A stretch of 64,000 nt of DNA from Nocardioides sp. zg-DK7169 (GTDB lineage Bacteria; Actinomycetota; Actinomycetes; Propionibacteriales; Nocardioidaceae), in the NCBI RefSeq assembly GCF_013155365.1, contig NZ_JABJRA010000006.1:186001-250000 (forward strand). Direction: 5' to 3'. Position 1 is the stretch's first letter; every line of letters starts with the position of its first letter. Made by a program: the position numbers and the translations under genes. Below the pieces are notes generated by a model. The model searched no databases. It saw only the letters and a list, made by a program, of their open reading frames with translations, and was not told the DNA's origin. This document shows, piece by piece, positions 24,658 through 31,973 of this stretch.

Positions 24658-24714
24658 TTGCCGCAAGCCCCCGGAGCCGCTATACGTTGAAGAGGGAGAG
24701 GCGAGGGCCTCTCC
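24658..24714 (+). promoter_or_regulatory. Orphan promoter and hairpin in the 24580-24893 spacer
   Basis: TTGCCG (24658) and TATACG (24681-24686) are 17 bp apart. About eight bases after the predicted start is a hairpin with an 8-bp stem, GGAGAGGC (24695-24702) and GCCTCTCC (24707-24714). A weak second -10 (TAGCGT, 24844) stands nearer the next gene. The rest of the 314-bp spacer shows nothing I can name; a 27-codon frame at 24721 lacks a ribosome-binding site. Confidence 0.35.
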
Positions 24715-24893
24715 TCCTCCATGTCCGGGACCCTCACCGCCCGCGCTAGTCGTGACCTGACCCACCGGGTGTCGCGCGAGGAGAGCGACGGCGCCCCGCG
24801 CTGACCCGCGCGGCCGCCACGGCGCCGTCGGCGCTCTGGCGTAGCGTCTCCGGTGTCGGCGCGGCGCCGGCACGGTCTGAGGAGAGGCGGCGG

Positions 24894-26180
24894 ATGGACG
24901 AGCAGCGCGACGGGTTCGACCGGGAGGTCGACGACGCCTGGCGCCGGTTCCGCCGCGGCCTGGCCGACGACCTCGCGGCCCTGGAGGTCGGCCAGGCGGT
25001 GCACGTCGGGCTCCGCGAGGCCCAGACGGGTGCCGCAGCCGACGACCCGGCGTACGTCGTGTTCGTGCGCGAGGCCGGCGACCGGCTCCGCGTGGAGGCC
25101 GGGGGAGGCGAGCCGGACCCCCAGGAGATGCACGACCTGGGCTGGGGCCTGCCCGCCTTCCAGCCTGCCGGCGAGGCCGTGCACGAGCTGGTGGTGGCGG
25201 TGCGTGAGGTCGACCGCGTCGCCGCCCGCAGCATCGACACCCTGCGCGCCGTCCACGGGTGCCTGCATCCCGCGCTGCTCGAGGTCGAGGGCCTGGACTC
25301 CTGGACCGCCGCCCCCGAGCCCGCCGAGGCGCCGAGCGTCGACGAGCCGCTCGCGACGGTGCCCCTCGACGACGAGCACCTGCGCAACCTCGTCCACGAC
25401 GCGCTGCGCCCGATGACCACCGAGCCGGTGCACACCGACGACGGCGACCTGGTGGTCCCGATCTCCGACGACAACGCGGTCGTGGTCCGGGTCCTGCACG
25501 ACGAGCCCGCCCTCGACCTGCTCATGGAGGTGGTCTGCGACGTGGTCGACACCGACCGGCTCCCGCTCGAGCTGGAGCTGCTCAACCGCGACGCCACCCT
25601 CGGGCGCTACCTGTTCTGGGACGGCTCGGTGGTGATCACCCACCGGGTGGTCGCGATGCCGCTCGCCCCGGTGGCGCTGCGCGGGACCGTCGCGGTGCTG
25701 GTCGACGAGGTGGAACGGGTCGCGGCCGACCTGCACGCCCGTGTCGGCGGCCGGCTGCCGCTCGAGCGTGAGGTGAGCGCGCCGCGGCGGGCCCCGGCCC
25801 CGCTGCACCCCGCCGTGGCCACCGTGGCCGAGCTGCTCCAGGACGACCCGGACCTCTCGGTGGAGACCGTCGCCCACCTCTTCGGCCACGACCGCCACGA
25901 GCTCGTGCGCCAGCTCGTCGCGCTGCGCCGCGCCGAGCCCCCGCTGCCGGAGGCCGACCTGGCCCCGTTGCTCGCCCACCTGCGCCGCGCGCTGCGCCTG
26001 GTCGCCGACCGGGAGGCCGGGGTCCCCGCGCCGTCGCCCGGGCCCGGCCCGGCGTCCCACGAGCCGCCGGCCGGGGCGGTCGCTGCACCGCCGCCGGGCC
26101 CCGCGGAGGAGTCTGAAGGTTCCCTCAAGAAACCCTCAAGAACGAGCATCTCGGTTCGGATCGGGCCGGAGACGACGTAG
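24894..26180 (+). CDS. Hypothetical protein with YbjN/TY-chaperone-like region
   Basis: A 428-residue soluble protein. Residues 1-140 form a helical-plus-beta domain beginning DEQRDGFDREVDDAWRRF. A middle domain at about 165-290 (LVVPISDDNAVVVRVLHDE, LELELLNRDATLGRYLFW) has the strand pattern of the YbjN/type III secretion chaperone-like fold, known in actinobacteria as TY-Chap peptide-binding domains. A helical domain follows at about 300-370, then a proline-rich tail. Assignment is from pattern memory only; function is unknown and peptide binding is inferred. GAGGAG lies nine bases before the ATG. It stands alone, followed by a strong hairpin, upstream of the TerC gene. Confidence 0.6.
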   Translation: MDEQRDGFDREVDDAWRRFRRGLADDLAALEVGQAVHVGLREAQTGAAADDPAYVVFVREAGDRLRVEAGGGEPDPQEMHDLGWGLPAFQPAGEAVHELVVAVREVDRVAARSIDTLRAVHGCLHPALLEVEGLDSWTAAPEPAEAPSVDEPLATVPLDDEHLRNLVHDALRPMTTEPVHTDDGDLVVPISDDNAVVVRVLHDEPALDLLMEVVCDVVDTDRLPLELELLNRDATLGRYLFWDGSVVITHRVVAMPLAPVALRGTVAVLVDEVERVAADLHARVGGRLPLEREVSAPRRAPAPLHPAVATVAELLQDDPDLSVETVAHLFGHDRHELVRQLVALRRAEPPLPEADLAPLLAHLRRALRLVADREAGVPAPSPGPGPASHEPPAGAVAAPPPGPAEESEGSLKKPSRTSISVRIGPETT

Positions 26181-26189
26181 AGTTTCTCT

Positions 26190-26225
26190 CGACCCCGCTG
26201 GTGACCCGAGACGCCAGCGGGGTCG
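26190..26225 (+). terminator. Hairpin terminator
   Basis: A perfect 12-bp stem (CGACCCCGCTGG with CCAGCGGGGTCG) and 12-nt loop lie ten bases after the stop codon at 26180 and are followed by a T-rich stretch. Confidence 0.8.
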
Positions 26226-26400
26226 CTCCATTTCTGCAGCAGTGCATCCGGCTCCGCCGGGGCGACCGGCCGGCGGTCCGCGGTCCTCGCCTCGGATTCG
26301 CCGCCGCACCGCGGCACTCAGGCGCGTTGCCGTGCGTTGATACCTTGAGGTTCACCAACGCAGCCGAGTCACGGCACAGCTTGCAAGGAGCAAATGACGC

Positions 26401-27627
26401 ATGGACGTCCCCACCTGGGTCTGGGGCATCACGATGGCATCCATCGTGGGGCTGCTCGCCTTCGATTTCTTCTTCCATGTGCGCAAGGCACACGTGCCGA
26501 CGCTCAAGGAAGCCTCGATCTGGTCGGCGATCTATGTCGGTCTCGCCCTCGTGTTCGGGTTGCTGGTGCTCGTCTTCGGCGGCACCACCATGGGCGGGGA
26601 GTACTTCGCCGGCTACATCACCGAGAAGGCCCTGTCGGTCGACAACCTGTTCGTGTTCCTCGTGATCATGGGCAGCTTCCGGGTCCCGCGTGAGGACCAG
26701 CAGAAGGTGCTGCTCTTCGGCATCGTGTTCGCCCTCATCGCGCGCTCGGCGTTCATCTTCGTGGGCGCGGCGCTGATCAACCAGTTCGCCTGGATCTTCT
26801 ACCTCTTCGGCCTGATCCTGCTGCTGACCGCGGGCAACATGCTCAAGCACGACGAGGGCGGTGAGGAAGGGGCCGACAACTTCATCGTCAAGCTGGCGCG
26901 TCGCTTCCTGCACACCAGCGACCACTACGACGGCGACAAGCTGTTCACGATGGAGAACGGCAAGAAGGTCATGACGCCGATGCTCCTGGTCATGGTGGCC
27001 ATCGGCGGCACCGACATCCTGTTCGCCCTGGACTCGATCCCGGCGATCTTCGGCCTGACCCAGAGCGCGTTCATCGTGTTCACGGCCACCGCCTTCAGCC
27101 TGATGGGCCTGCGCCAGCTCTTCTTCCTCATCGACGGGCTGCTCGACCGCCTCATCTACCTGTCCTACGGCCTCTCGGCGATCCTGGCCTTCATCGGCGT
27201 CAAGCTGATCCTGCACGCGCTGCACGAGAACAACGTGCCGCTCATCAACGACGGCGAGCACGTGAAGGTCTTCGAGATCACCACCGGCCTCTCGCTGACC
27301 GTGATCATCGGTGTCCTCGCGGTCACCGTCGTCGCGTCCCTGGTCAGCAAGAAGGGCAAGGCGATCACGGCCATCAACAACGCCCGCCGCCACGCCCAGG
27401 CCTACCTGGACGCGGAGTACACCCAGGACCCCGCCGAGCGCCAGCGCATCTACCAGGCCCTGCTCCGCGAGCGCGCGCAGATCATCGCGCTGGGCGACAA
27501 GTACCGCGAGCTCGTCCGCGAGGAGCGGCCCGACGCGCTCACCCTGCTCACCCAGGCGCGCGAGAGCCACGACACCGCCGTCGCCGCGGGGCGCGAGCGG
27601 CCCCAGAGCCTCGACGACCACGTCTGA
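26401..27627 (+). CDS. TerC/Alx family integral membrane protein
   Basis: A 408-residue membrane protein with about nine hydrophobic segments and the TerC signature: GGEYFAGYITEKALSVDNLF, with the conserved acidic residues in the membrane, and GGTDILFALDSIPAIFGLT. Family members (Alx, MeeF, YceF) export manganese or supply metal to secreted enzymes; the tellurium name is historical. The C-terminal 75 residues are a charged cytoplasmic helix (RRHAQAYLDAEYTQDPAERQ) not found in all relatives. AAGGAG stands ten bases upstream of the ATG. The 175-bp leader between the previous terminator and this gene is long enough for an RNA switch, but I do not recognise the manganese riboswitch consensus there. 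Confidence 0.92.
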   Translation: MDVPTWVWGITMASIVGLLAFDFFFHVRKAHVPTLKEASIWSAIYVGLALVFGLLVLVFGGTTMGGEYFAGYITEKALSVDNLFVFLVIMGSFRVPREDQQKVLLFGIVFALIARSAFIFVGAALINQFAWIFYLFGLILLLTAGNMLKHDEGGEEGADNFIVKLARRFLHTSDHYDGDKLFTMENGKKVMTPMLLVMVAIGGTDILFALDSIPAIFGLTQSAFIVFTATAFSLMGLRQLFFLIDGLLDRLIYLSYGLSAILAFIGVKLILHALHENNVPLINDGEHVKVFEITTGLSLTVIIGVLAVTVVASLVSKKGKAITAINNARRHAQAYLDAEYTQDPAERQRIYQALLRERAQIIALGDKYRELVREERPDALTLLTQARESHDTAVAAGRERPQSLDDHV

Positions 27628-27674
27628 GCGCAGGGCTCGCCGCACCGGCCGGGCCCACGCGCCTGCACCCTCGA

Positions 27675-27708
27675 ACGGGGCCGCACTCCTTCCGGAGTGC
27701 GGCCCCGT
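27675..27708 (+). terminator. Hairpin terminator after the terC-like gene
   Basis: A perfect 15-bp stem (ACGGGGCCGCACTCC with its complement) and TTCC loop, 47 bases after the stop codon. Confidence 0.88.
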
Positions 27709-27765
27709 CGCCAATCTGCGGGTCCCGCCGCGCGCGGGCGGTGCGGGTCGTAGCCTTGCGGAGCC

Positions 27766-28893
27766 ATGCAGTGCCATCACTTCGACGCCGGACGCTGCCG
27801 CTCGTGCACGTGGATCGAGCGGCCCTATGCGACCCAGCTGGCGGACAAGGAGCGGCACTGCCGTGAGCTCCTCGGCCCCATGACCGGCCTCACCTGGCTG
27901 GAGCCGGTCGCCAGCGCCGAGTCGGCGTTCCGCAACAAGGCGAAGATGGTCGTCGCCGGAACCCTCCCCGAGCCGACCCTCGGCATCCTCGACCCCGTCG
28001 GCGGCGGGGTGGACCTGCGTGACTGCGGACTGCACGCGCCCCTGATCCAGGCCGCGCTGCCGGTGCTCGCGGACTTCGTCACCCACGCCGCGCTCACGCC
28101 GTACGACGTGCGGGCGCGGCGCGGCGAGCTCAAGCACCTGCTCGTCACCGCCTCGCCGGACGGCGAGCTGATGGTCCGCTTCGTGCTGCGCTCCACCGAG
28201 TCGCTGGCACGCATCCGCAAGCACCTGCCCGGCCTCCTGGAGCGGCTGCCCGCCCTGGCCGCGGCGTCGGTCAACCTCCAGCCGCACCACAAGGCGGTCC
28301 TCGAGGGAGCCGACGAGATCGCGCTCACCGAGCGCGAGACGCTGCCGATGGCGGTCAACGGCCTGGTCCTGCACCTGCGCCCGCAGAGCTTCTTCCAGAC
28401 CAACACCGAGGTCGCCGCGGCGCTCTACCGCCAGGGACGCGAGTGGGTGGAGGAGGCGGCTCCGCGCACCGTCTGGGACCTCTACTGCGGGGTCGGCGGC
28501 TTCGCGCTGCACGTCGCGGCCCCCGGGCGCGAGGTCATCGGCGTGGAGACCAGCACCGAGGCGGTCGCGAGCGCGAGCCTCACCGCGACCGAGTCCGGCC
28601 TGGACGGCGTCCGCTTCGTCGCCGACGACGCGACGGCCTACGCCCTCGCGGCGCCGAGCACGCCAGACCTCGTCGTGGTGAACCCGCCCCGGCGGGGGAT
28701 CGGCCCCGAGCTCGCCGGCTGGCTGGAGACCTCCGGGGTGCGCCACGTCGTCTACTCCAGCTGCAACGCCGTGAGCCTGGCCAAGGACCTGGCCGCGATG
28801 CCCTCGCTGCGCCCGGTGCGCGCGCGGGTGCTCGACATGTTCCCGCAGACCGCGCACTACGAGGTGATCGTCCTGCTCGAGCGCCGGCCGTGA
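27766..28893 (+). CDS. rlmC: 23S rRNA (uracil-747-C5)-methyltransferase RlmC
   Basis: A 375-residue member of the TrmA/RlmCD family, which adds a methyl group from S-adenosylmethionine to C5 of a uridine in 23S rRNA. Four cysteines at 3, 11, 14 and 87 can hold the 4Fe-4S cluster of RlmC/RlmD. There is no N-terminal TRAM domain, which fits RlmC. The methyltransferase core shows DLYCGVGGFALHVA (motif I), NPPRRG (motif IV) and the nucleophile Cys333 in YSSCNAVSLAKDL. TAGCCT at 27751 is a good -10 nine bases before the ATG. It is transcribed alone. Confidence 0.92.
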   Translation: MQCHHFDAGRCRSCTWIERPYATQLADKERHCRELLGPMTGLTWLEPVASAESAFRNKAKMVVAGTLPEPTLGILDPVGGGVDLRDCGLHAPLIQAALPVLADFVTHAALTPYDVRARRGELKHLLVTASPDGELMVRFVLRSTESLARIRKHLPGLLERLPALAAASVNLQPHHKAVLEGADEIALTERETLPMAVNGLVLHLRPQSFFQTNTEVAAALYRQGREWVEEAAPRTVWDLYCGVGGFALHVAAPGREVIGVETSTEAVASASLTATESGLDGVRFVADDATAYALAAPSTPDLVVVNPPRRGIGPELAGWLETSGVRHVVYSSCNAVSLAKDLAAMPSLRPVRARVLDMFPQTAHYEVIVLLERRP

Positions 28894-28929
28894 GGCCCGT
28901 CGCCCGCGCTCGTTGCCCGGGCTGAGCCG

Positions 28930-28959
28930 TTGGTCGAGCCTGTCGAGACCGCCGACCAA
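28930..28959. repeat. Dispersed intergenic palindromic element
   Basis: TTGGTCG at 28930-28936 and CGACCAA at 28953-28959 pair around the core GAGCCTGTCGAGACC. The core GGTCGAGC(C/T)TGTCGAGACC is a short intergenic repeat that I recall as widespread in actinobacterial genomes. A degenerate copy lies at 46353-46371. Confidence 0.6.
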
Positions 28960-28989
28960 AGTCGGATGCGGCCGCGTGCGGGTCCTCGC

Positions 28990-28995
28990 TAGCCT
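28990..28995 (+). promoter_or_regulatory. -10 element TAGCCT of a leaderless promoter
   Basis: TAGCCT ends seven bases before the GTG at 29003, the same geometry as at several better-supported genes in the window. Confidence 0.4.
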
Positions 28996-29002
28996 CCGTG
29001 CC

Positions 29003-29152
29003 GTGAGGTCGATCGGGAGACAGTGGCGCCGCGGCGTACGACGCGGGTCCTGGCGCGCCCTTCCGCCGGAGGAGAAGGCCCGCCGGCTCGCCGAGCTCCG
29101 CGCCCGGCACCAGGCCCAGATCGAGGTCGAGGCGCGGCGCCTGCGCCGCTGA
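29003..29152 (+). CDS. Small basic protein, 49 residues, unknown
   Basis: The product begins RSIGRQWRRGVRRGSWR after the start residue and ends in a helix, PPEEKARRLAELRARHQAQI, rich in Arg and Glu; it would be strongly basic and cytoplasmic. I know no family for it. Two things support expression: the -10 element TAGCCT lies seven bases before this GTG, and the helix shows the alternating charge of a real amphipathic segment. A longer frame starts at 28913 but would run through the palindromic repeat, so I prefer the short form. It could also be a chance frame in high-GC DNA. Confidence 0.4.
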   Translation: MRSIGRQWRRGVRRGSWRALPPEEKARRLAELRARHQAQIEVEARRLRR

Positions 29153-29187
29153 GCGTCCCGGCGCCACACCCGCCGCGGGCGGAGAGG

Positions 29188-29484
29188 TCAGGCGCCCTCG
29201 GGCCCGGCCAGGATCGCGGCGAGCGCCGCGCGGTGGCGCGCGTAGGCCCGGCGCCCGACCGCGGTGATGCGGAACGTGGTGCTCGCCCCGCGCCCGCGTC
29301 CGGACTTCGTGGTCTCGACGTAGCCGGCCTTCTCCAGCGTCGCCATCTGCTTGGACAGGTCGGAGTCGCTGATGTCGAGGTGCTCGCGCAGGAACGTGAA
29401 GCTCACCGAGCTCGCGGAGGACAGCATCGCCATCGCCGCGAGCCGCTTGGGCGCGTGGATGACGGGGTCGAGGTCCTCGATCAC
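29188..29484 (-). CDS. Winged-helix transcriptional regulator (HTH_34/MarR-like)
   Basis: A 98-residue single-domain regulator. The order PKRLAAMAMLSSASSVSF, then TFLREHLDISDSDLSKQMATLE (recognition helix) and VETTKSGRGRGASTTFRIT (wing) is that of the small winged-helix family PF13601, whose members usually control a neighbouring membrane protein. GTG 29484 overlaps the upstream stop codon in the sequence GTGA, so the two genes are translationally coupled and share the promoter at 29956-29961. The palindrome over the first start codon is its likely operator. A ligand-binding domain is absent, so the signal may act through the partner protein or by small-molecule binding at the dimer interface. 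Confidence 0.82.
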   Translation of the reverse strand: MIEDLDPVIHAPKRLAAMAMLSSASSVSFTFLREHLDISDSDLSKQMATLEKAGYVETTKSGRGRGASTTFRITAVGRRAYARHRAALAAILAGPEGA

Positions 29485-29948
29485 GCGAGCCGCTCCCGGG
29501 TGCGCCGCGCTGCGGCGGCGTACGCACGCTCGTAGACGACGATCCCCGCGACGGTCGTGACGAAGGCGACGGGGGCGGCCAGGACGGGGCCGACCAGCCG
29601 CCAGGCCAGGGCGGTCGACCCGACGATGCCCACCAGCACCCCGGCGTAGCAGGCGAACGCGGGGCGGAACTCCCGCGGCGCGCGGCGCAGGTTGGGCATC
29701 GCGCCGTGGTGGCGGGAGTACCAGCTCAGGAACAGCCCGACGAGGGCCGCGAGTCCCACCATGCCCACGATCAGCCACACGCCGTGGCCCTCGCGCAGCG
29801 TCAGCAGCAGCACGTAGGCGGTGACCCAGACGCCCATCGCGGGCGGGTACCACCACGGGGTCGGCGGGTAGTCGGTGTACGGCGCCGCCTCGGCGCGCTC
29901 GGCGGCCCGCTGGGCCCGGACGAGCTCGGCACGATCAATGCTTTCCAT
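29481..29948 (-). CDS. Four-TM membrane protein coupled to a regulator
   Basis: A 155-residue protein, first gene of a two-gene operon with the winged-helix regulator. After a charged N-terminus (ESIDRAELVRAQRAAERAE) come a YPPTPWWYPP motif and four hydrophobic segments at about 40-60, 64-84, 105-125 and 127-145, with SRHHGAMPNLRR as a cytoplasmic loop. I know no function for the family. The ATG at 29948 lies seven bases after a -10 element (TACGGT on the minus strand), which suggests a leaderless mRNA. The palindrome TTTCCATGTTGGAAA covers the start codon itself, so repression would act at the very first bases transcribed. Confidence 0.7.
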   Translation of the reverse strand: MESIDRAELVRAQRAAERAEAAPYTDYPPTPWWYPPAMGVWVTAYVLLLTLREGHGVWLIVGMVGLAALVGLFLSWYSRHHGAMPNLRRAPREFRPAFACYAGVLVGIVGSTALAWRLVGPVLAAPVAFVTTVAGIVVYERAYAAAARRTRERLA

Positions 29949-29961
29949 GTTGGAAACCGTA
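29942..29961 (-). promoter_or_regulatory. Operator palindrome over the start codon plus -10 element
   Basis: TTTCCA-TGT-TGGAAA at 29942-29956 is a perfect 6-3-6 inverted repeat that contains the ATG of the membrane-protein gene. TACGGT (minus strand, 29961 to 29956) is the -10 element, seven bases before the ATG. A further TTTCC half-site lies near 29970. Confidence 0.65.
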
Positions 29962-30036
29962 GCGATCACTTTCCGGACTGGCAAGCGTTCGGGGGTGCGT
30001 GACGCTCTCCCTCGGGCACGACGTACCGTCTGTGTC

Positions 30037-30459
30037 GTGGCTGATGCGGACTACTGCGACCTGTGTGACCTCCCCCTCAGCACCTGCGTGCACGGCATGC
30101 CGAAGCCGGCGCCACTGCCCGACCCGCCGCCGAAGGTGAGCACGCCCCGCGTGCGGAGCACCCGCGTGCCCGGCACCCGCGAGGCCCCGCCGCGCGTCGT
30201 CCCGCGCAAGTGGACCCAGCCCCACGAGCTGGTGCCGCACGTGATCGCGGTGCTCGACGAGGCCGGCGGCGAGCTCGGCGCCGACGACATGTTCACCGCC
30301 CTCGAGGAGCGCCTGGTCGACGACCTCAAGCCCGGCGACCGCGAGAAGAACCCCCAGGGCGAGCTGCGCTGGCGCGCCGCCGCGCGCAAGGCGCGCAAGG
30401 AGCTCATCGACAGCGGCGTCCTGGTCGCCGCGGGCCCCGGGGTCTGGAAGCTGGCCTGA
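30037..30459 (+). CDS. Hypothetical protein with Cys-rich N-terminus and HARE/Mrr_N-like winged helix
   Basis: A 140-residue protein. The first 15 residues (ADADYCDLCDLPLSTC) hold three cysteines in a zinc-knuckle-like pattern, a proline-rich linker follows, and the C-terminal half (PHELVPHVIAVLDEAGGELGADDMFTALE to SGVLVAAGPGVWKLA) has the helical pattern of the HARE-HTH/Mrr_N winged helix used in restriction- and chromatin-associated proteins. Its role is unknown; nucleic acid binding is inferred. GTG 30037 follows a TACCGT -10 element by seven bases, with GTGACG 19 bp further up (29999-30029), so the mRNA is probably leaderless. A strong terminator hairpin begins right after the stop. Confidence 0.68.
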   Translation: MADADYCDLCDLPLSTCVHGMPKPAPLPDPPPKVSTPRVRSTRVPGTREAPPRVVPRKWTQPHELVPHVIAVLDEAGGELGADDMFTALEERLVDDLKPGDREKNPQGELRWRAAARKARKELIDSGVLVAAGPGVWKLA

Positions 30460-30507
30460 CACGCACCGCGCGGCCGGCCACCCTCGGGTGATCGGCCGCG
30501 CGGCGTG
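30460..30507. terminator. Bidirectional hairpin terminator
   Basis: CCGCGCGGCCG pairs with CGGCCGCGCGG around an inner CACCC/GGGTG stem, extended by CACGC/GCGTG with one bulged A. It fills the gap between convergent genes. Confidence 0.8.
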
Positions 30508-30522
30508 CTGCTCGTTGCCGTC

Positions 30523-31794
30523 TCAGCGACGGTGGTGGTGCTTCGTGGACCTCTTCGCCTTGGCCCACACCAGCTCGGAGAGGCTGCCCGGCCCGAAGAT
30601 CGGGCTGGTGACGAGGACGCGCCCGTCGGGGCCCACGTCCACGCCGGAGGTCAGCGTCAGCTGGTCACGCACGAGCTCGCGGACCTGGGTGCCGCCGGAG
30701 CGGGGGTGGGTGATCATGAACAGCCCCCCGACGTCCGCACCCTCGAGCCCCAGCTCGAAGGCCAGCCAGCTGGCCTTCGACAAGGTGGCGACGTAGATGG
30801 TGCCGCGTCGGTCGACCGCGAGGTCGACGATCGAGGTGAGCCCGTCGGCCTCCACGGTGCAGTCGCCCGTGTCGGGGCTCATCGGGTCGCAGGTCACGCC
30901 GGTGGCTCCGGGCTCGACGCGCCACACCTGGGAGGTCCCGGGGGTGGCCGGGAAGCCGCGCAGCTCGCCGATGTAGATCGCGCCGTCCGGGCCGACGTCG
31001 ACCGAGGTGGTCACGGCCTCGCTGGGGATCTCGGTGCCCGGGGGCGGGAGCGGGTTGCCGTCGGGGTCGGTCGCCGGGAAGCCCTCGGGCACCGCGATCG
31101 TGCGCGGCAGGACCTCGGCGACGGTCGAGATGTCGCCCTCGTCGGTCACGTGCAGGACGTCGTTGCCGGCCGCGTCGGCCACCAGCACACCGCCGTCGGG
31201 GTGGGCGGCGAGGCCGTAGGGGTTGGACTCCTCGGGGACGCCCTCCACGTTCGAGGGGTCGGGGTCCTCGGCCTGGTAGGCGGCGATGTCGGCGAGCGCG
31301 GTCGGCTCGTCGTCGCCGGGTCGCCAGGTGTAGAGGGTCGCCCCTCCGGTGCCCGGCTCGCCGGCGCCGCTGAGCAGGTAGACGGTGCCGTCGGTGCCGA
31401 CCGCCACGGCCGGTGCGACGCCGGCGGCGCCGGGCACGGTCCCGAGCTCGGTGACCCGGGTCCGCCTGCCCTTCGTGACGACGATGCTGAAGGTGCCGTC
31501 GCCCTCGGTGACCAGGGTGCGGCCCCGGCCCAGGCCCGCGACGCCGCGGGGACCCTCGAGGTCGGCGACGGTGCGCAGGTACGGCGCGGGCTTGTGGTGC
31601 CCGTGCCCATGCTTGTGGCCGTGGTGCCCGTGGCCGTGCTTGTGCCCGGGGTGGCTGTGGTGCTCGTGGTGTCCGTGGCCCGGGCCTCCGCCGGCGGAGG
31701 CGGCGGGCCCGGAGAACAGGGTGGTGGAGGCGAGAGCTGCGGCCGCGAGGGCCGCCACGACGGTGCGTGTCGAGGGGGATCGGTGCTGGTGCAT
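30523..31794 (-). CDS. ScyD/ScyE-like secreted beta-propeller with His-rich segment
   Basis: A 423-residue exported protein. The signal peptide covers about residues 1-34 (TVVAALAAAALASTTLFSG). Residues 37-68 are a run of Gly-His repeats (HGHHEHHSHPGHKHGHGHHG and more) with about 17 histidines. The rest is the NHL/SMP30-like propeller of the ScyD/ScyE family, with repeating blades such as LVTEGDGTFSIV, NPYGLAAHPDGGVLVAD and SVDVGPDGAIYIGELRG. ScyD/E were named from cyanobacterial scytonemin genes, but most actinobacterial homologues are unstudied. The His run should bind metals such as Ni, Zn or Cu. The ATG has AGAGGA upstream, somewhat distant. No partner gene is adjacent. Confidence 0.82.
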   Translation of the reverse strand: MHQHRSPSTRTVVAALAAAALASTTLFSGPAASAGGGPGHGHHEHHSHPGHKHGHGHHGHKHGHGHHKPAPYLRTVADLEGPRGVAGLGRGRTLVTEGDGTFSIVVTKGRRTRVTELGTVPGAAGVAPAVAVGTDGTVYLLSGAGEPGTGGATLYTWRPGDDEPTALADIAAYQAEDPDPSNVEGVPEESNPYGLAAHPDGGVLVADAAGNDVLHVTDEGDISTVAEVLPRTIAVPEGFPATDPDGNPLPPPGTEIPSEAVTTSVDVGPDGAIYIGELRGFPATPGTSQVWRVEPGATGVTCDPMSPDTGDCTVEADGLTSIVDLAVDRRGTIYVATLSKASWLAFELGLEGADVGGLFMITHPRSGGTQVRELVRDQLTLTSGVDVGPDGRVLVTSPIFGPGSLSELVWAKAKRSTKHHHRR

Positions 31795-31917
31795 GGGGGT
31801 GTCCTCTGGTCTCGGGGGTCCTCGGTGACCCCTTTGCCACGCAAGCCCACCCCCGCCCGGAGCGTCATCACCAACATTGGTCGTTGTCCCTGGGCCCCGT
31901 CGGCGCGCGAACGCCGA

Positions 31918-31947
31918 CGCGGCCCGCCCCCTCGGGGACGGGCCGCG
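31918..31947 (-). terminator. Hairpin terminator after the catalase gene
   Basis: CGCGGCCCGCCCC and GGGGACGGGCCGCG pair with one bulged A and a three-base loop, 26 bases after the catalase stop codon. A second hairpin (GTCGGCG/CGCCGAC, 31899-31918) abuts it. Confidence 0.78.
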
Positions 31948-31973
31948 CCGGGATGCTCAGCGGGGTGCGGCGC

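Noticed and set aside
24721..24804. Small frame of 27 codons in the spacer before the TY-Chap-like gene
   Set aside because: It has no ribosome-binding site and no -10 at the leaderless distance, and its composition is unremarkable.
26226..26400. Leader of the terC-like gene as a yybP-ykoY manganese riboswitch
   Set aside because: TerC-family genes often have this switch, but I could not find its conserved loops by eye. A covariance-model search would settle it.
28913..29002. Longer start for the small basic protein
   Set aside because: The added 30 codons run through the palindromic repeat and lie upstream of the apparent -10 element.
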